From Idiomarina seosinensis_A (GTDB lineage Bacteria > Pseudomonadota > Gammaproteobacteria > Enterobacterales > Alteromonadaceae), in assembly GCF_044797955.1 (NCBI RefSeq), contig NZ_CP085211.1:186001-250000 (forward strand): DNA of 64,000 nt, written 5' to 3'. Below are positions 9,418 through 18,114 of this stretch, one piece after another (within the stretch, counting starts at the first letter, position 1; the number at the start of each line of letters is the position of its first letter). Below the pieces are notes generated by a model, which saw nothing but the letters and a program-made list of their open reading frames with translations, was not told the DNA's origin and ran no database searches. The position numbers and the translations under genes are program-made.

Positions 9418-10442
9418 GTAGATTGTCGTAAAAAGGCCTGCCAATGATAAACAAAGTGATTCAAATGCTCAGCGGTGGCGTCCAGATGCGTCACCAGGCG
9501 TAAGGTCTGACTCGCGGGTATTTTGATATCATGATCAGCCATATACTGCTGCAAAGCTGCGGCCATCGGTTGGTTCGGAAGGGTAACGTACAGCATATTG
9601 GTCGGCGTTGCGGAGACCTGGATGTCATGGTCCAGGCTTAATTCAGTTAGCTGATCTACCAGCCAGCGTGCGTTGTCATGATCCTGAGCTAAGCGCTGGT
9701 AGTTATGGGTTAAAGCGTAATCAATCGCAGCCGCGATAATACCAGCCTGGCGCATACCACCACCGACCATTTTCCGCCAACGGCGGGCGCGGCTGATAAA
9801 TTCGTGACTGCCGGCAAGTAGGGAGCCTACCGGCGCCCCCAGTCCTTTTGAACAGCATAAAGAAACACTGTCAAAGGGTGCTGCCAGTTCTGCCATTGTG
9901 TTACCGGAGGCTACCGCTGCATTGGCTAAGCGGGCGCCGTCCAGATGCATGGCCAGGGCGTTTCGGTCAGCGATTTGGCGAGCTTGTTGAAAATAAGATA
10001 AGTCGATTACCTGTCCTGCATGGGTATTTTCAAAAGCCAGTAAACGGGTAATCGGGAAGTGTGGGTCATCGACTTTAATGCGGCGCTGCAAAAGTTCCAG
10101 ATCCAGTGTGGCGTCCGCCTTAACTTCCAGCGGCTGTGGCACAATGCCGCCGAGTACCGCAGCGCCGCCGGCTTCATAACGGTAGGTATGGTATTCCTGG
10201 CCGACAATGTATTCTTCGCCATTACGGCAGTGGCTGAGTAAACCACACAAATTACTTTGGGTACCTGACGCACACAGCAGGGCTGCTTCTTTATCAAGTA
10301 ACCGGGCAACTTTTTTTTCCAGGGCGATAATACTGGGATCTTCTCCGTAGACATCATCACCAACCGGCGCCTGTGCCATGGCCTTGCGCATCTCCTCAGA
10401 AGGCTGAGTTACCGTATCACTTCGTAAATCCAGACGGGTCAC
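9405..10442 (-). CDS. ltaE: Low-specificity L-threonine aldolase
   Basis: PLP enzyme splitting L-threonine or allo-threonine into glycine and acetaldehyde, 345 aa. The start region RLDLRSDTVTQPSEEMRKAM and VGDDVYGEDP are family signatures. The PLP lysine is in CCSKGLGAPVGS. The start is GTG at 10442 with GGAG eight bases upstream. It overlaps comM by 13 bp convergently and is divergent from the cystathionine synthase operon. With tdh-kbl at 50.6-52.9 kb the cell has two routes from threonine to glycine. Confidence 0.94.
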   Translation of the reverse strand: MTRLDLRSDTVTQPSEEMRKAMAQAPVGDDVYGEDPSIIALEKKVARLLDKEAALLCASGTQSNLCGLLSHCRNGEEYIVGQEYHTYRYEAGGAAVLGGIVPQPLEVKADATLDLELLQRRIKVDDPHFPITRLLAFENTHAGQVIDLSYFQQARQIADRNALAMHLDGARLANAAVASGNTMAELAAPFDSVSLCCSKGLGAPVGSLLAGSHEFISRARRWRKMVGGGMRQAGIIAAAIDYALTHNYQRLAQDHDNARWLVDQLTELSLDHDIQVSATPTNMLYVTLPNQPMAAALQQYMADHDIKIPASQTLRLVTHLDATAEHLNHFVYHWQAFLRQSTYND

Positions 10443-10467
10443 ATTTTTTCTCCATTCGGCCAGCGGG

Positions 10468-10496
10468 TTGTTAAGTCAGCAAAGTATAGCGATAAT
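10468..10496 (+). promoter_or_regulatory. Sigma-70 promoter of the transsulfuration operon
   Basis: TTGTTA at 10468-10473, a 17-base spacer, and GATAAT at 10491-10496, giving a start about 35-40 bases before the first gene of the operon. One of the best promoter matches in the window. Confidence 0.7.
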
Positions 10497-10538
10497 GCTA
10501 ATAATTCAATCAGACCCTCAAGCAAAAAGCGAACGATT

Positions 10539-11504
10539 ATGAAAATTTTTAATAATGTTCTGGAAATGGTGGGCAATACGCCTATGGTCCGTGTCAACAA
10601 CCTGGATACCGGTCCCTGTGAGTTGTATTTAAAGCTGGAGCTGCAAAATCCGGGGGGTTCTATTAAAGACCGCATTGCAGTTGAGATGATCGATGCCGCC
10701 GAGCGGGAAGGCAAACTAAAGCCGGGCGACACAATTATCGAGGCAACTGCAGGTAATACCGGATTAGGCCTGGCTTTAGTGGCAGCCAGCAAAGGTTACC
10801 CCCTGAAAATTGTGATGCCCGATAAAATGAGTCAGGAAAAAGTCAATAACCTGCGGGCTATGGGTGCCGAAGTGGTGCAGACCCGTTCTGATGTGCAAAA
10901 GGGTCACCCGGAATATTATCAGGATATGGCAGCCCGGATGGCAGCAGAAAACGGCTGGTACTACGTTAATCAGTTTGAAAATAAGGCTAATGTGGACGCT
11001 CACTACAAAACCACCGGGCCGGAAATCTTGCAGCAAATGCAGGGTGACCTGGATGCCTTTGTCTGCGGTGTTGGTTCAGGCGGGACTCTGACCGGCGTCG
11101 GGCGCTATTTTCGCGAACAGAATGCTCAGGTTGAAATGGTTCTGGCCGACCCGGCCGGCTCTATTTTAGAGCCGTTAGTTAATCGCGGCGAAAAAGTCGA
11201 AGCGGGTAGCTGGCTGGCCGAGGGCATAGGTGAAGATTTCGTACCGACAATTTGCGATCTGGATTTAGCAACTCAGGCTTACGCGATCAGTGATAAAGAA
11301 GGTATGCAAACCGCACGCGAAGTGCTGCAGGCGGAAGGTGTCATGGTAGGGTCTTCCAGTGGCACATTGATTGCCGGTGCTCTGCGCTTTTGCCGTGATC
11401 AGACTGAAAAGAAGCGGGTTGTTACCTTAGCCTGCGATACCGGTAACCGATACTTATCCAAGTTGTTTAACGATGACTGGATGCGTGACAATAATTTGCT
11501 GTAA
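10539..11504 (+). CDS. Cystathionine beta-synthase-type PLP lyase
   Basis: Fold-type II PLP enzyme, 321 aa, of the cysteine synthase / cystathionine beta-synthase family. Visible motifs: MVGNTPMVRV, the PLP lysine in GGSIKDRIA, the substrate loop EATAGNTGLGLA, and the phosphate-binding GVGSGGTLTG. It lacks the C-terminal CBS-domain pair of the animal enzyme. The loop EATAGNTG (not EPTSGNTG as in CysK) and a cystathionine gamma-lyase gene 12 bases downstream favour cystathionine formation from homocysteine and serine. An O-acetylserine sulfhydrylase role cannot be excluded from sequence alone. Confidence 0.85.
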   Translation: MKIFNNVLEMVGNTPMVRVNNLDTGPCELYLKLELQNPGGSIKDRIAVEMIDAAEREGKLKPGDTIIEATAGNTGLGLALVAASKGYPLKIVMPDKMSQEKVNNLRAMGAEVVQTRSDVQKGHPEYYQDMAARMAAENGWYYVNQFENKANVDAHYKTTGPEILQQMQGDLDAFVCGVGSGGTLTGVGRYFREQNAQVEMVLADPAGSILEPLVNRGEKVEAGSWLAEGIGEDFVPTICDLDLATQAYAISDKEGMQTAREVLQAEGVMVGSSSGTLIAGALRFCRDQTEKKRVVTLACDTGNRYLSKLFNDDWMRDNNLL

Positions 11505-11516
11505 CAGAGGCTAATC

Positions 11517-12689
11517 ATGGCGAATAATAAATCGATGAAGTTTGCAACTAAAGCAATTCACGGCGGACAGGCACCTGAGCCCGTAACAGGCGCGGTTATG
11601 CCGCCTATCTTTACCAGCTCTACCTATGCTCAGGAGAGCCCTGGAGAACATAAGGGGTTTGAGTATTCACGCTCGCACAACCCGACTCGTTTTGCCTGGG
11701 AGCGGGCGGTTGCCAGCCTGGAGAGTGGTCAGCAAGGCCTGGCATTTGCGTCAGGGATGGCAGCAACGTCTACTATTTTAGAGTTGCTGGACAGCGGTGA
11801 TCATGTGGTTGCTATGGACGACCTTTATGGCGGCAGCTTCCGCTTGTTTGATAAAGTACGCGGCCGCTCAGCTGGGCTGAAGTTCTCTTATGTGGACTTA
11901 GCGGACATTAATCAGGTTGAACAGTCAATCACCCCACAAACGCGTATGATTTGGGTCGAAACACCCAGCAACCCAATGCTAAAACTGGTCGATATCGAAG
12001 CTATCGTTAAGCTGGCTAAAGCCAGTAACCCGGATATTATCGTTGTCGTAGATAATACGTTTGCCACGCCGTTTAATCAGCGTCCAATTGAGATGGGCGC
12101 TGATATCGTCATGCACTCAGCGACCAAGTACCTTAATGGCCATTCTGACATGGTAGGCGGAATTGCGGTTGTCGGGGATAATCCGGACTTGGTCGAGCGC
12201 ATGCTGTTTTTGCAAAATTCGGTTGGTGCGATAGCCGGCCCCTTTGACTCTTACCTTGCCTTACGTGGGGTTAAAACTCTCGCTTTGCGGATGCGCCACC
12301 ACAATGAGGCGGCGCTTGAGCTGGCACGGTGGCTGGAACAACACCCCAAAGTTGAAAAAGTGATTTACCCCGGGCTGCAAAGCCACCCACAACATGAACT
12401 GGCTAAACGTCAGATGCAGGGCTTTGGCGGCATGATCTCAATTCTGCTGAAAGGCGACCTTGAGGCGGCAAGAAAGTTTCTTGAAAATGTACAGGTGTTT
12501 GCATTAGCCGAAAGCCTGGGTGGTATTGAATCTTTGATTGAACACCCGGCCATCATGACCCATGCGTCGGTACCCAAAGAGAACCGTGAAAAGCTGGGTA
12601 TCCTCGATAACTTTGTACGTATTTCGGTTGGTATTGAAGATTTAGACGATCTAAAAGCCGATCTGGATCAGAGCTTAGCGGCATTTTAA
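11517..12689 (+). CDS. Cystathionine gamma-lyase (or gamma-synthase)
   Basis: Cys/Met metabolism PLP enzyme, 390 aa. FEYSRSHNPTRFAWE and the PLP lysine motif HSATKYLNGHSDMVGG are typical, with SLGGIESLIEHPAIMTH at the C-terminus. Gamma-lyase and gamma-synthase are hard to tell apart by sequence; pairing with the upstream beta-synthase-type gene points to the lyase, which splits cystathionine into cysteine, 2-oxobutyrate and ammonia. AGAGG lies six bases before the ATG. A strong terminator follows. Confidence 0.88.
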   Translation: MANNKSMKFATKAIHGGQAPEPVTGAVMPPIFTSSTYAQESPGEHKGFEYSRSHNPTRFAWERAVASLESGQQGLAFASGMAATSTILELLDSGDHVVAMDDLYGGSFRLFDKVRGRSAGLKFSYVDLADINQVEQSITPQTRMIWVETPSNPMLKLVDIEAIVKLAKASNPDIIVVVDNTFATPFNQRPIEMGADIVMHSATKYLNGHSDMVGGIAVVGDNPDLVERMLFLQNSVGAIAGPFDSYLALRGVKTLALRMRHHNEAALELARWLEQHPKVEKVIYPGLQSHPQHELAKRQMQGFGGMISILLKGDLEAARKFLENVQVFALAESLGGIESLIEHPAIMTHASVPKENREKLGILDNFVRISVGIEDLDDLKADLDQSLAAF

Positions 12690-12724
12690 TCGCTGAGGTC
12701 GATTAACATCGATTGTAAAAACCG

Positions 12725-12758
12725 AAAAAGCCGGCTAAAAAGCTGGCTTTTTCTTTTT
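12725..12758 (+). terminator. Terminator of the transsulfuration operon
   Basis: A 12-bp stem AAAAAGCCGGCT / AGCTGGCTTTTT (one G-U pair) around an AAAA loop, followed by more T residues. Confidence 0.88.
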
Positions 12759-12884
12759 CAAATCAATAGCTTAACTAAAGTTTTACAGTGCTGTCATAAT
12801 TCAGTAGGCTTATGTTGTCGGCAATAAGCTGATACAAAATACATAACAAATTAATAAACTGAAACAGACAGAAGGAAAGACACT

Positions 12885-13118
12885 ATGCTATTGAGCCTAC
12901 TGGTACTACAGGGACTCGTAGCTGCGTTGTTGTTCTACGGATTGGTAGGACAGTATCAGCAAAAACCACTTTGGAATCTGTTAGCAGTATTAACGGCCGG
13001 TTTTATTCCGCCGTTAAATTGGATTATGTTGATGACTGCCATCGGTGTCAGAATGTGGAAACGTTCGCCTCAGACTTCGGCATCAAGCTCAACTTCAGCT
13101 ACCCATTTAAGCCATTAA
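12885..13118 (+). CDS. Small two-helix membrane protein, unknown
   Basis: 77-aa protein that I do not recognise. Two hydrophobic segments (about residues 3-22 and 31-53) are joined by a short polar turn (GQYQQKPLW), with a basic residue cluster and a Ser/Thr-rich tail after the second, suggesting an inner-membrane hairpin. A good AAGGA ribosome site precedes the ATG and the following VOC gene starts 13 bases after its stop, so it is likely a real translated gene at the head of a small operon. Confidence 0.65.
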   Translation: MLLSLLVLQGLVAALLFYGLVGQYQQKPLWNLLAVLTAGFIPPLNWIMLMTAIGVRMWKRSPQTSASSSTSATHLSH

Positions 13119-13131
13119 TCAGAAGGGGACG

Positions 13132-13557
13132 ATGATGACAGCGGTACGTCCTTTCCATCTTGCCATAGCCGTCAGCTCGCTGGACAATGCCCGCCGCTTT
13201 TACGGTGATATTCTGGGTCTTGAACAAGGTCGCAGCAGTGACCACTGGATCGACTGGAATTTTTTTGGACACCAGTTTGTAACTCATTTAGCGCCCGAAA
13301 TAGCCGGTGTTAAAAATCACAATGGCGTTGATGGCCACAGTGTTCCAGTGCCCCATTTCGGTGTCGTATTGTTGCGCGATGACTGGCAACAATTAGCCGA
13401 TAAGGTTAAGGCAGCAGGTATAGAATTTGTAATTGAGCCTTACATCCGCTTTGCCGGTCAGCCGGGAGAGCAGGGTACCATGTTCTTTCACGATTTTTGC
13501 GGCAATGCGTTAGAGTTTAAAACCTTTAACAGCGATGCTGATATTTTTGCGACTTAG
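13132..13557 (+). CDS. VOC (glyoxalase/dioxygenase) superfamily protein
   Basis: 141-aa single-domain VOC protein with two beta-alpha-beta-beta-beta modules. Candidate metal ligands are His in FHLAIAV near the N-terminus, His in PHFGVVL midway, and Glu in NALEFKTF near the C-terminus. FYGDILGLEQG is the usual VOC signature. Substrate is unknown; it could be a dioxygenase-like or isomerase-like enzyme. The start may be either of two adjacent ATGs (13132 or 13135) after AAGGGG. Confidence 0.85.
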   Translation: MMTAVRPFHLAIAVSSLDNARRFYGDILGLEQGRSSDHWIDWNFFGHQFVTHLAPEIAGVKNHNGVDGHSVPVPHFGVVLLRDDWQQLADKVKAAGIEFVIEPYIRFAGQPGEQGTMFFHDFCGNALEFKTFNSDADIFAT

Positions 13558-13560
13558 GTT

Positions 13561-14160
13561 GTGGATACTTTTCAGAGAATTCGCCAGCTAGACTGGCCTC
13601 AGCAGGCGCTGCTGGCACTCTATTTGTGTGAACGCATGCTGCCGAACTATCAGTTCTTTCATCAGATTACGGCTTTTGGAGATAGCAAACCCCTGCGTGG
13701 AGCGTTAAATGCCTGCTGGGATCAATGGCTGTCGCCCACCCCGGGTAAAGTGAACTATGCCCGCTGGCAAGATAAAGTTGATGAGGTTACGCCCAGCGAA
13801 TACGGACATGATTTGCTGGGTGTCTATCCGGCGATGGATGCCTGTACAGCAATCAGTAGCCTGCTGCAGGGCATGATGGACAAGGAAAGCCAACATTTGG
13901 TCGATGTCGCAAAAGTTTCTCAGGCCAGTGTATTTAAGTTTATCGAGCTGAACGATGCGGAACAGGTTGCGCCAGAGCAGTTGCAGCAGCACGTTCAGGA
14001 GCATGAGCTTTATCAGTATGAACTTGCGATGCAACAGGCGATGATTGATTTTCTGGCATCGCAGGCTCAGGTTTCCCCGGCTTTAGTTAAACAGGTTCGT
14101 CAAATGGTAAAAGACGAGGGCATATCAAACTTAGGTCTCGAACTGGAAGATCTTACTTAG
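13561..14160 (+). CDS. yjaG: YjaG family protein (DUF416)
   Basis: 199-aa soluble, mostly helical protein of the DUF416 family (E. coli YjaG); function unknown. Visible family features include the N-terminal LYLCERMLPNYQFF and the central GVYPAMDACTAI segment. The start is GTG three bases after the VOC stop, so translation is probably coupled. The 3' end overlaps the convergent DUF1145 gene by 8 bp. Confidence 0.85.
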   Translation: MDTFQRIRQLDWPQQALLALYLCERMLPNYQFFHQITAFGDSKPLRGALNACWDQWLSPTPGKVNYARWQDKVDEVTPSEYGHDLLGVYPAMDACTAISSLLQGMMDKESQHLVDVAKVSQASVFKFIELNDAEQVAPEQLQQHVQEHELYQYELAMQQAMIDFLASQAQVSPALVKQVRQMVKDEGISNLGLELEDLT

Positions 14161-14449
14161 CATCTTTTACGGCCTGCTCGTTGGTGCGTTTAAAAATGGC
14201 CAGCCAGGCAAACACCCCGAATGCTAAAATTTGCCAGCTATCACCCCGGCGCCACAGCATCTGTGGCTTCATCATGGCGACAAATAAACCCAACAGTAAC
14301 AGATGCATAATGACCATGACCGCCAGTAGTAAGGCAACTAAGCCATAAGTTTGTTGACCCAAATCACCAAACAAGCCTGCCAGTGCACTAAACAATGCCA
14401 GCCAGATGAGCACGAATACCAGTTTGCCGATTACAATGATTGCCGTCAT
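14153..14449 (-). CDS. DUF1145 membrane protein (YhhL-like)
   Basis: 98-aa inner-membrane protein with three hydrophobic helices and a charged tail. It overlaps the rsmD stop as ATGA (14446-14449), the same rsmD-yhhL arrangement as E. coli, which supports the family call. No function is known. Confidence 0.83.
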   Translation of the reverse strand: MTAIIVIGKLVFVLIWLALFSALAGLFGDLGQQTYGLVALLLAVMVIMHLLLLGLFVAMMKPQMLWRRGDSWQILAFGVFAWLAIFKRTNEQAVKDAK

Positions 14450-15021
14450 AAGTTGTTAATCCGTTGAAGTAAAAGGAAACGCACAGCGCCGTGCTGTTTA
14501 TCTTTAATGATACGCCAGTCAGCCTGTAAGTCGAGCCTGGCTTGTTGTTCGACCTCCAGGTAGACCAGACTTTGTGAGGTAAGTGCTGCAGAGGTTGCTA
14601 GTTTTGCCAATGTTTTCAAAGCCAGCTGCTGATGAAATGGCGGATCAATAAAAACGATATCGGCTGGGGCTGGTAACGCGGAATGATTGTCCAGCACGGT
14701 TAACGCATCACCCTGAATAAGGTCAATATTGTCAGCCTTTAACCGCTTGATGTTGTCGGCCAACTGCTTAGCAGCCTGTTGATCCTGTTCGATAAAAAGC
14801 ACTTTCTGAGCGCCCCGTGAAGCTGCTTCAAAGCCCAGGCTGCCACTGCCGGCAAAGAGATCCAGCACCTTAGCATTGTGAATATCAAACTGCAGCCAGT
14901 TAAACACCGTTTCCCGAATGCGGCTGGTGGTTGGCCTGAGTCCCTGATGGTCAATAACAGGCAGCTTTGTGCCGCGCCATTGACCGGCAATAATACGTAA
15001 TTGGCCAGCGCTTTTATTCAA
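14446..15021 (-). CDS. rsmD: 16S rRNA (guanine966-N2)-methyltransferase
   Basis: SAM-dependent methyltransferase acting on G966 of 16S rRNA during 30S assembly. RIIAGQWRG, LRPTTSRIRETVFNWL, the SAM loop DLFAGSGSLGFEA and the catalytic DPPF are present. I prefer the TTG at 15021: AAGGA lies seven bases upstream, it gives 191 aa (E. coli 198), and it leaves room for the divergent ftsY promoter. The frame is open to an ATG at 15096, which would add 25 residues not seen in E. coli. Confidence 0.92.
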   Translation of the reverse strand: MNKSAGQLRIIAGQWRGTKLPVIDHQGLRPTTSRIRETVFNWLQFDIHNAKVLDLFAGSGSLGFEAASRGAQKVLFIEQDQQAAKQLADNIKRLKADNIDLIQGDALTVLDNHSALPAPADIVFIDPPFHQQLALKTLAKLATSAALTSQSLVYLEVEQQARLDLQADWRIIKDKQHGAVRFLLLQRINNL

Positions 15022-15126
15022 ACCTCTATCCTTAATCAAAAGTGCTTCATCGTCAGTAATGAAAGAGCGTGATAAACTAAGGTATAGTTTACTCATTAGT
15101 GACCATCAGTTCCAAGGTTAAGCAAC

Positions 15127-16290
15127 ATGGCAAAGGGTTTGTTTTCACTTTTTAAAAAGAAGCAGCACAGTGACGAGCAGGCTTCTGAGCAGGCGGCTGC
15201 GCCTGAACAGCAGGCGACGACACCAATCCGTGATATCGAAGAACAGTTGCCCTCTGCGGTCGACGACTGTGCTCAGGTTACGGCAGATTCAGCGGCGAAA
15301 AAGCCGTTACCTCAGCCGACCGCTGAGCCGAAAAAGAAAGGCTTGTGGGGCCGCCTGACACAGGGCTTAAAGAAAACTTCCGGTAGCATTGGAGCCGGGC
15401 TGTTTGGTGTTTTCCGCGGCAAAAAAATCGACGATGAGCTGTTTGAAGAGCTCGAGACTCAGTTATTGATGGCCGATTTGGGTGTTCCCACCACTACCAA
15501 AATTATCGACAGCCTCACTCGCCAGGCTGATCGGAAACAATTAAAAGATGCCGAGGCGCTTTATCAGCTCCTGCAGGAACAACTGGCAGAAATTCTTGCT
15601 CCGGTGGATAAGCCGCTGGAGATACCGAAGTCGGACAGTCCCTTTGTTATTCTGATGACCGGTGTTAATGGTGTCGGTAAGACTACGACCATCGGTAAAC
15701 TGGCGAAGCAGTATAAACAAGAAGGTAAGTCGGTGATGCTGGCTGCCGGTGACACCTTTCGTGCTGCCGCGGTGGAGCAACTCGAGATTTGGGGTCAGCG
15801 TAACGACATACCGGTGATTGCGCAAAAAACGGGTTCCGACAGCGCTTCGGTGTTATTTGATGCCCTGCAGGCGGCAAAGGCCCGTGGAGTTGACGTACTG
15901 ATTGCCGATACGGCCGGGCGATTGCAAAATAAAGCCAATTTAATGGAAGAACTGAAAAAAATCGTGCGGGTGATGAAAAAGCTGGATCCTCAGGCCCCGC
16001 ACGAAGTGATGTTAACGCTGGATGCGGGTACCGGACAAAACGCCATTAGCCAGGCTAAGCTGTTTACCGAAGCAGTTGGCGTATCCGGTATTGTCATGAG
16101 TAAACTCGATGGCACCGCTAAAGGTGGGGTGATTTTTGCTGTCGCCGACGAATTTTCTATTCCGATCCGCTATATTGGAGTCGGCGAACAACTGGATGAT
16201 TTGCGGCCGTTTATTGCCAAAGACTTTATTGCCGCCTTGTTTGACCGTAAGCTAGAAACAACATCAGCAACCAGCACGGACACTGAATGA
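15127..16290 (+). CDS. ftsY: Signal recognition particle receptor FtsY
   Basis: GTPase that docks SRP-bound ribosomes at the membrane, 387 aa. An acidic, Gln/Ala-rich A domain (1-90) leads into the NG domain with P-loop GVNGVGKTTT, DTAGRLQNK and SKLDGTAKGG. AAGG lies eight bases before the ATG. It heads the ftsYEX operon and overlaps ftsE by ATGA. Confidence 0.97.
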   Translation: MAKGLFSLFKKKQHSDEQASEQAAAPEQQATTPIRDIEEQLPSAVDDCAQVTADSAAKKPLPQPTAEPKKKGLWGRLTQGLKKTSGSIGAGLFGVFRGKKIDDELFEELETQLLMADLGVPTTTKIIDSLTRQADRKQLKDAEALYQLLQEQLAEILAPVDKPLEIPKSDSPFVILMTGVNGVGKTTTIGKLAKQYKQEGKSVMLAAGDTFRAAAVEQLEIWGQRNDIPVIAQKTGSDSASVLFDALQAAKARGVDVLIADTAGRLQNKANLMEELKKIVRVMKKLDPQAPHEVMLTLDAGTGQNAISQAKLFTEAVGVSGIVMSKLDGTAKGGVIFAVADEFSIPIRYIGVGEQLDDLRPFIAKDFIAALFDRKLETTSATSTDTE

Positions 16291-16964
16291 TTCGTTTTGA
16301 GCAGGTTAGTAAAACCTACCCGGGGGGCCATCAGGCATTAAGTCAGGTTGATTTTCATATTCAACCCGGCGAAATGGCTTTTCTTACCGGACATTCCGGC
16401 GCAGGTAAAAGTACCTTACTTAAGCTGATCAGCATTATGGAGCGGCCGACGGCAGGCCGGGTGATGATCAACGGCCATGACCTGCGAAAAATGAAGCCTT
16501 CGGATGTGCCATTTGTGCGCCGTGACATCGGCATGATTTTCCAGGATCACCGTTTGTTAATGGATAAATCGGTGTTTGATAACGTCGCACTGCCGCTGGT
16601 TATCGAAGGTTACAGTGTGCAGGAGGCCCGCAAGCGGGTACTGGCCGCTTTGCAAAAAGTGGGTCTGGCAGATAAGTACCGGCATTATCCACAAATGTTA
16701 TCGGGAGGCGAGCAGCAGCGTGTTGGTATTGCCCGCGCCATTGTTAATAAGCCCCCGCTGTTACTTGCCGATGAACCGACGGGTAACCTGGACCCGAAAT
16801 TATCGATGGAGATAATTCGCTTATTCGAGGAGTTTAATAAAGTGGGCGTAGCAGTGCTTATTGCGACCCACGACCTGGGCTTAATCGCCCGCCTTAAATA
16901 TCGCACCTTAACATTAAAAGATGGCCGCTTGATTAACGATGGACTGGATGAGGACACGCTTTAA
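16287..16964 (+). CDS. ftsE: Cell division ATP-binding protein FtsE
   Basis: ABC-type ATPase of the FtsEX divisome complex, which controls periplasmic amidase activation through EnvC; envC is also in this window. Walker A GHSGAGKST, signature LSGGEQQRV and Walker B LLLADEPTGNLD are intact. 225 aa, slightly longer than E. coli (222). Stop and ftsX start share one base (TAATG). Confidence 0.97.
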   Translation: MIRFEQVSKTYPGGHQALSQVDFHIQPGEMAFLTGHSGAGKSTLLKLISIMERPTAGRVMINGHDLRKMKPSDVPFVRRDIGMIFQDHRLLMDKSVFDNVALPLVIEGYSVQEARKRVLAALQKVGLADKYRHYPQMLSGGEQQRVGIARAIVNKPPLLLADEPTGNLDPKLSMEIIRLFEEFNKVGVAVLIATHDLGLIARLKYRTLTLKDGRLINDGLDEDTL

Positions 16965-17953
16965 TGAGCTTGTTGTTTGGTAATCGACAAACCTCAGCTG
17001 GTGCCAGGCAACGGCAAAAGCTGCCCTGGTACCGACGCTTGCTGATGGTACCGGTTCATCATCTGCAACAGGCGGTTGGCAGCCTTGGTGAATTATGGCG
17101 CAACCCTTTTGCTAGTCTGATGACCATGGCAGTATTGGGGCTAAGCCTAACGTTGCCATCGGCGTTGTATGTGTTGGTAAAAAACACCTCTGCGGTTTCC
17201 GGTGAATGGCAGCAAGCCTCGCAAATGTCACTCTTTTTGCGCAAAGATATCGATAGCAAGACGATTGAAACATTGCGCACCCAGCTGTCCTTAAAAAAAG
17301 AAATCGAAACGGTCAGCTTAATCACCAGGGAGCAGGGCCTGGAAGAGTTCCGGGAGCAGTCGGGTTTTGGTGAAACGTTAGATTACCTGGAGTCAAACCC
17401 ACTACCCGACGTTTTGCTGGTGATACCAGCCGAAGAGTTCCGCTCGCCAGCTAAGGCTGAGGCGCTGTTGAAAGAGCTGGAGCAGGCTCGTGAAGTTGAC
17501 TTTGGTAAGCTCGATTTGCAGTGGCTTCAACGCTTGCAGGCTTTGCTGGATCTGGCAAAAGATATCATGGGCGGGTTGGCGATATTGTTATGTCTGTCGG
17601 TTGTATTAATCGTTGGCAACACCATCCGGCTTAATATTTTAAGCCAGCGTGAGGAAATTGTGGTGATGAAGCTGGTGGGTGCGACCAACGCCTTTATTCA
17701 GCGGCCATTTTTATACACCGGGGTTTGGTACGGTTTCGTTGGCGGTATTTTGGCATGGTTCGCAACGGCGATACTGATATGGTGGGTCGAAGGTTCGGTG
17801 TTACAGGTGAGCGAGCTGTATCAGACTCAGTTTCAGCTGACGGGGCTTAACCTCAACGAGATGCTGATGATTTGGCTGATTGCGATACTGCTTGGGCTGG
17901 CGGGATCCTACCTGGCAGTCAGGCGCCACATACGAAGTATTGAACCAAGATAG
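16964..17953 (+). CDS. ftsX: Cell division protein FtsX
   Basis: Membrane partner of FtsE, 329 aa. A basic cytoplasmic N-terminus (about 40 residues) precedes TM1, then a periplasmic domain (about 75-190) that in E. coli recruits EnvC, then three TM segments in the FtsX/MacB-type C-terminal domain (SQREEIVVMKLVGATN). Length and layout match the family. Confidence 0.96.
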   Translation: MSLLFGNRQTSAGARQRQKLPWYRRLLMVPVHHLQQAVGSLGELWRNPFASLMTMAVLGLSLTLPSALYVLVKNTSAVSGEWQQASQMSLFLRKDIDSKTIETLRTQLSLKKEIETVSLITREQGLEEFREQSGFGETLDYLESNPLPDVLLVIPAEEFRSPAKAEALLKELEQAREVDFGKLDLQWLQRLQALLDLAKDIMGGLAILLCLSVVLIVGNTIRLNILSQREEIVVMKLVGATNAFIQRPFLYTGVWYGFVGGILAWFATAILIWWVEGSVLQVSELYQTQFQLTGLNLNEMLMIWLIAILLGLAGSYLAVRRHIRSIEPR

Positions 17954-17955
17954 GC

Positions 17956-17983
17956 TTGCGATCGTAATCATCTTAGTTATACT
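17956..17983 (+). promoter_or_regulatory. Candidate sigma-70 promoter of rpoH
   Basis: TTGCGA at 17956-17961, a 16-base spacer and TATACT at 17978-17983, in the 161-base gap between ftsX and rpoH. Confidence 0.55.
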
Positions 17984-18023
17984 CAAATGTCATTATTTAC
18001 AATTAATGCGGTTTTTCATAATA

Positions 18024-18051
18024 GGAACCCTTTTGTCAAAAAAGGGTCATA
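18024..18051 (+). promoter_or_regulatory. Candidate sigma-E promoter of rpoH
   Basis: GGAACCC at 18024-18030, then 16 bases, then TCATA at 18047-18051. This resembles the E. coli rpoH P3 promoter (GAACTT, 16 bases, TCTGA), read by envelope-stress sigma-E. A perfect 8-bp inverted repeat (ACCCTTTT at 18027-18034, AAAAGGGT at 18040-18047) lies inside it, so an operator or an RNA hairpin is the alternative reading. Confidence 0.5.
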
Positions 18052-18114
18052 GAAAGCAGTTAAAGTTAACTTTTGCGGTTCTTTATACTGAGTTTTCCAG
18101 CAATGAGGTTATTA

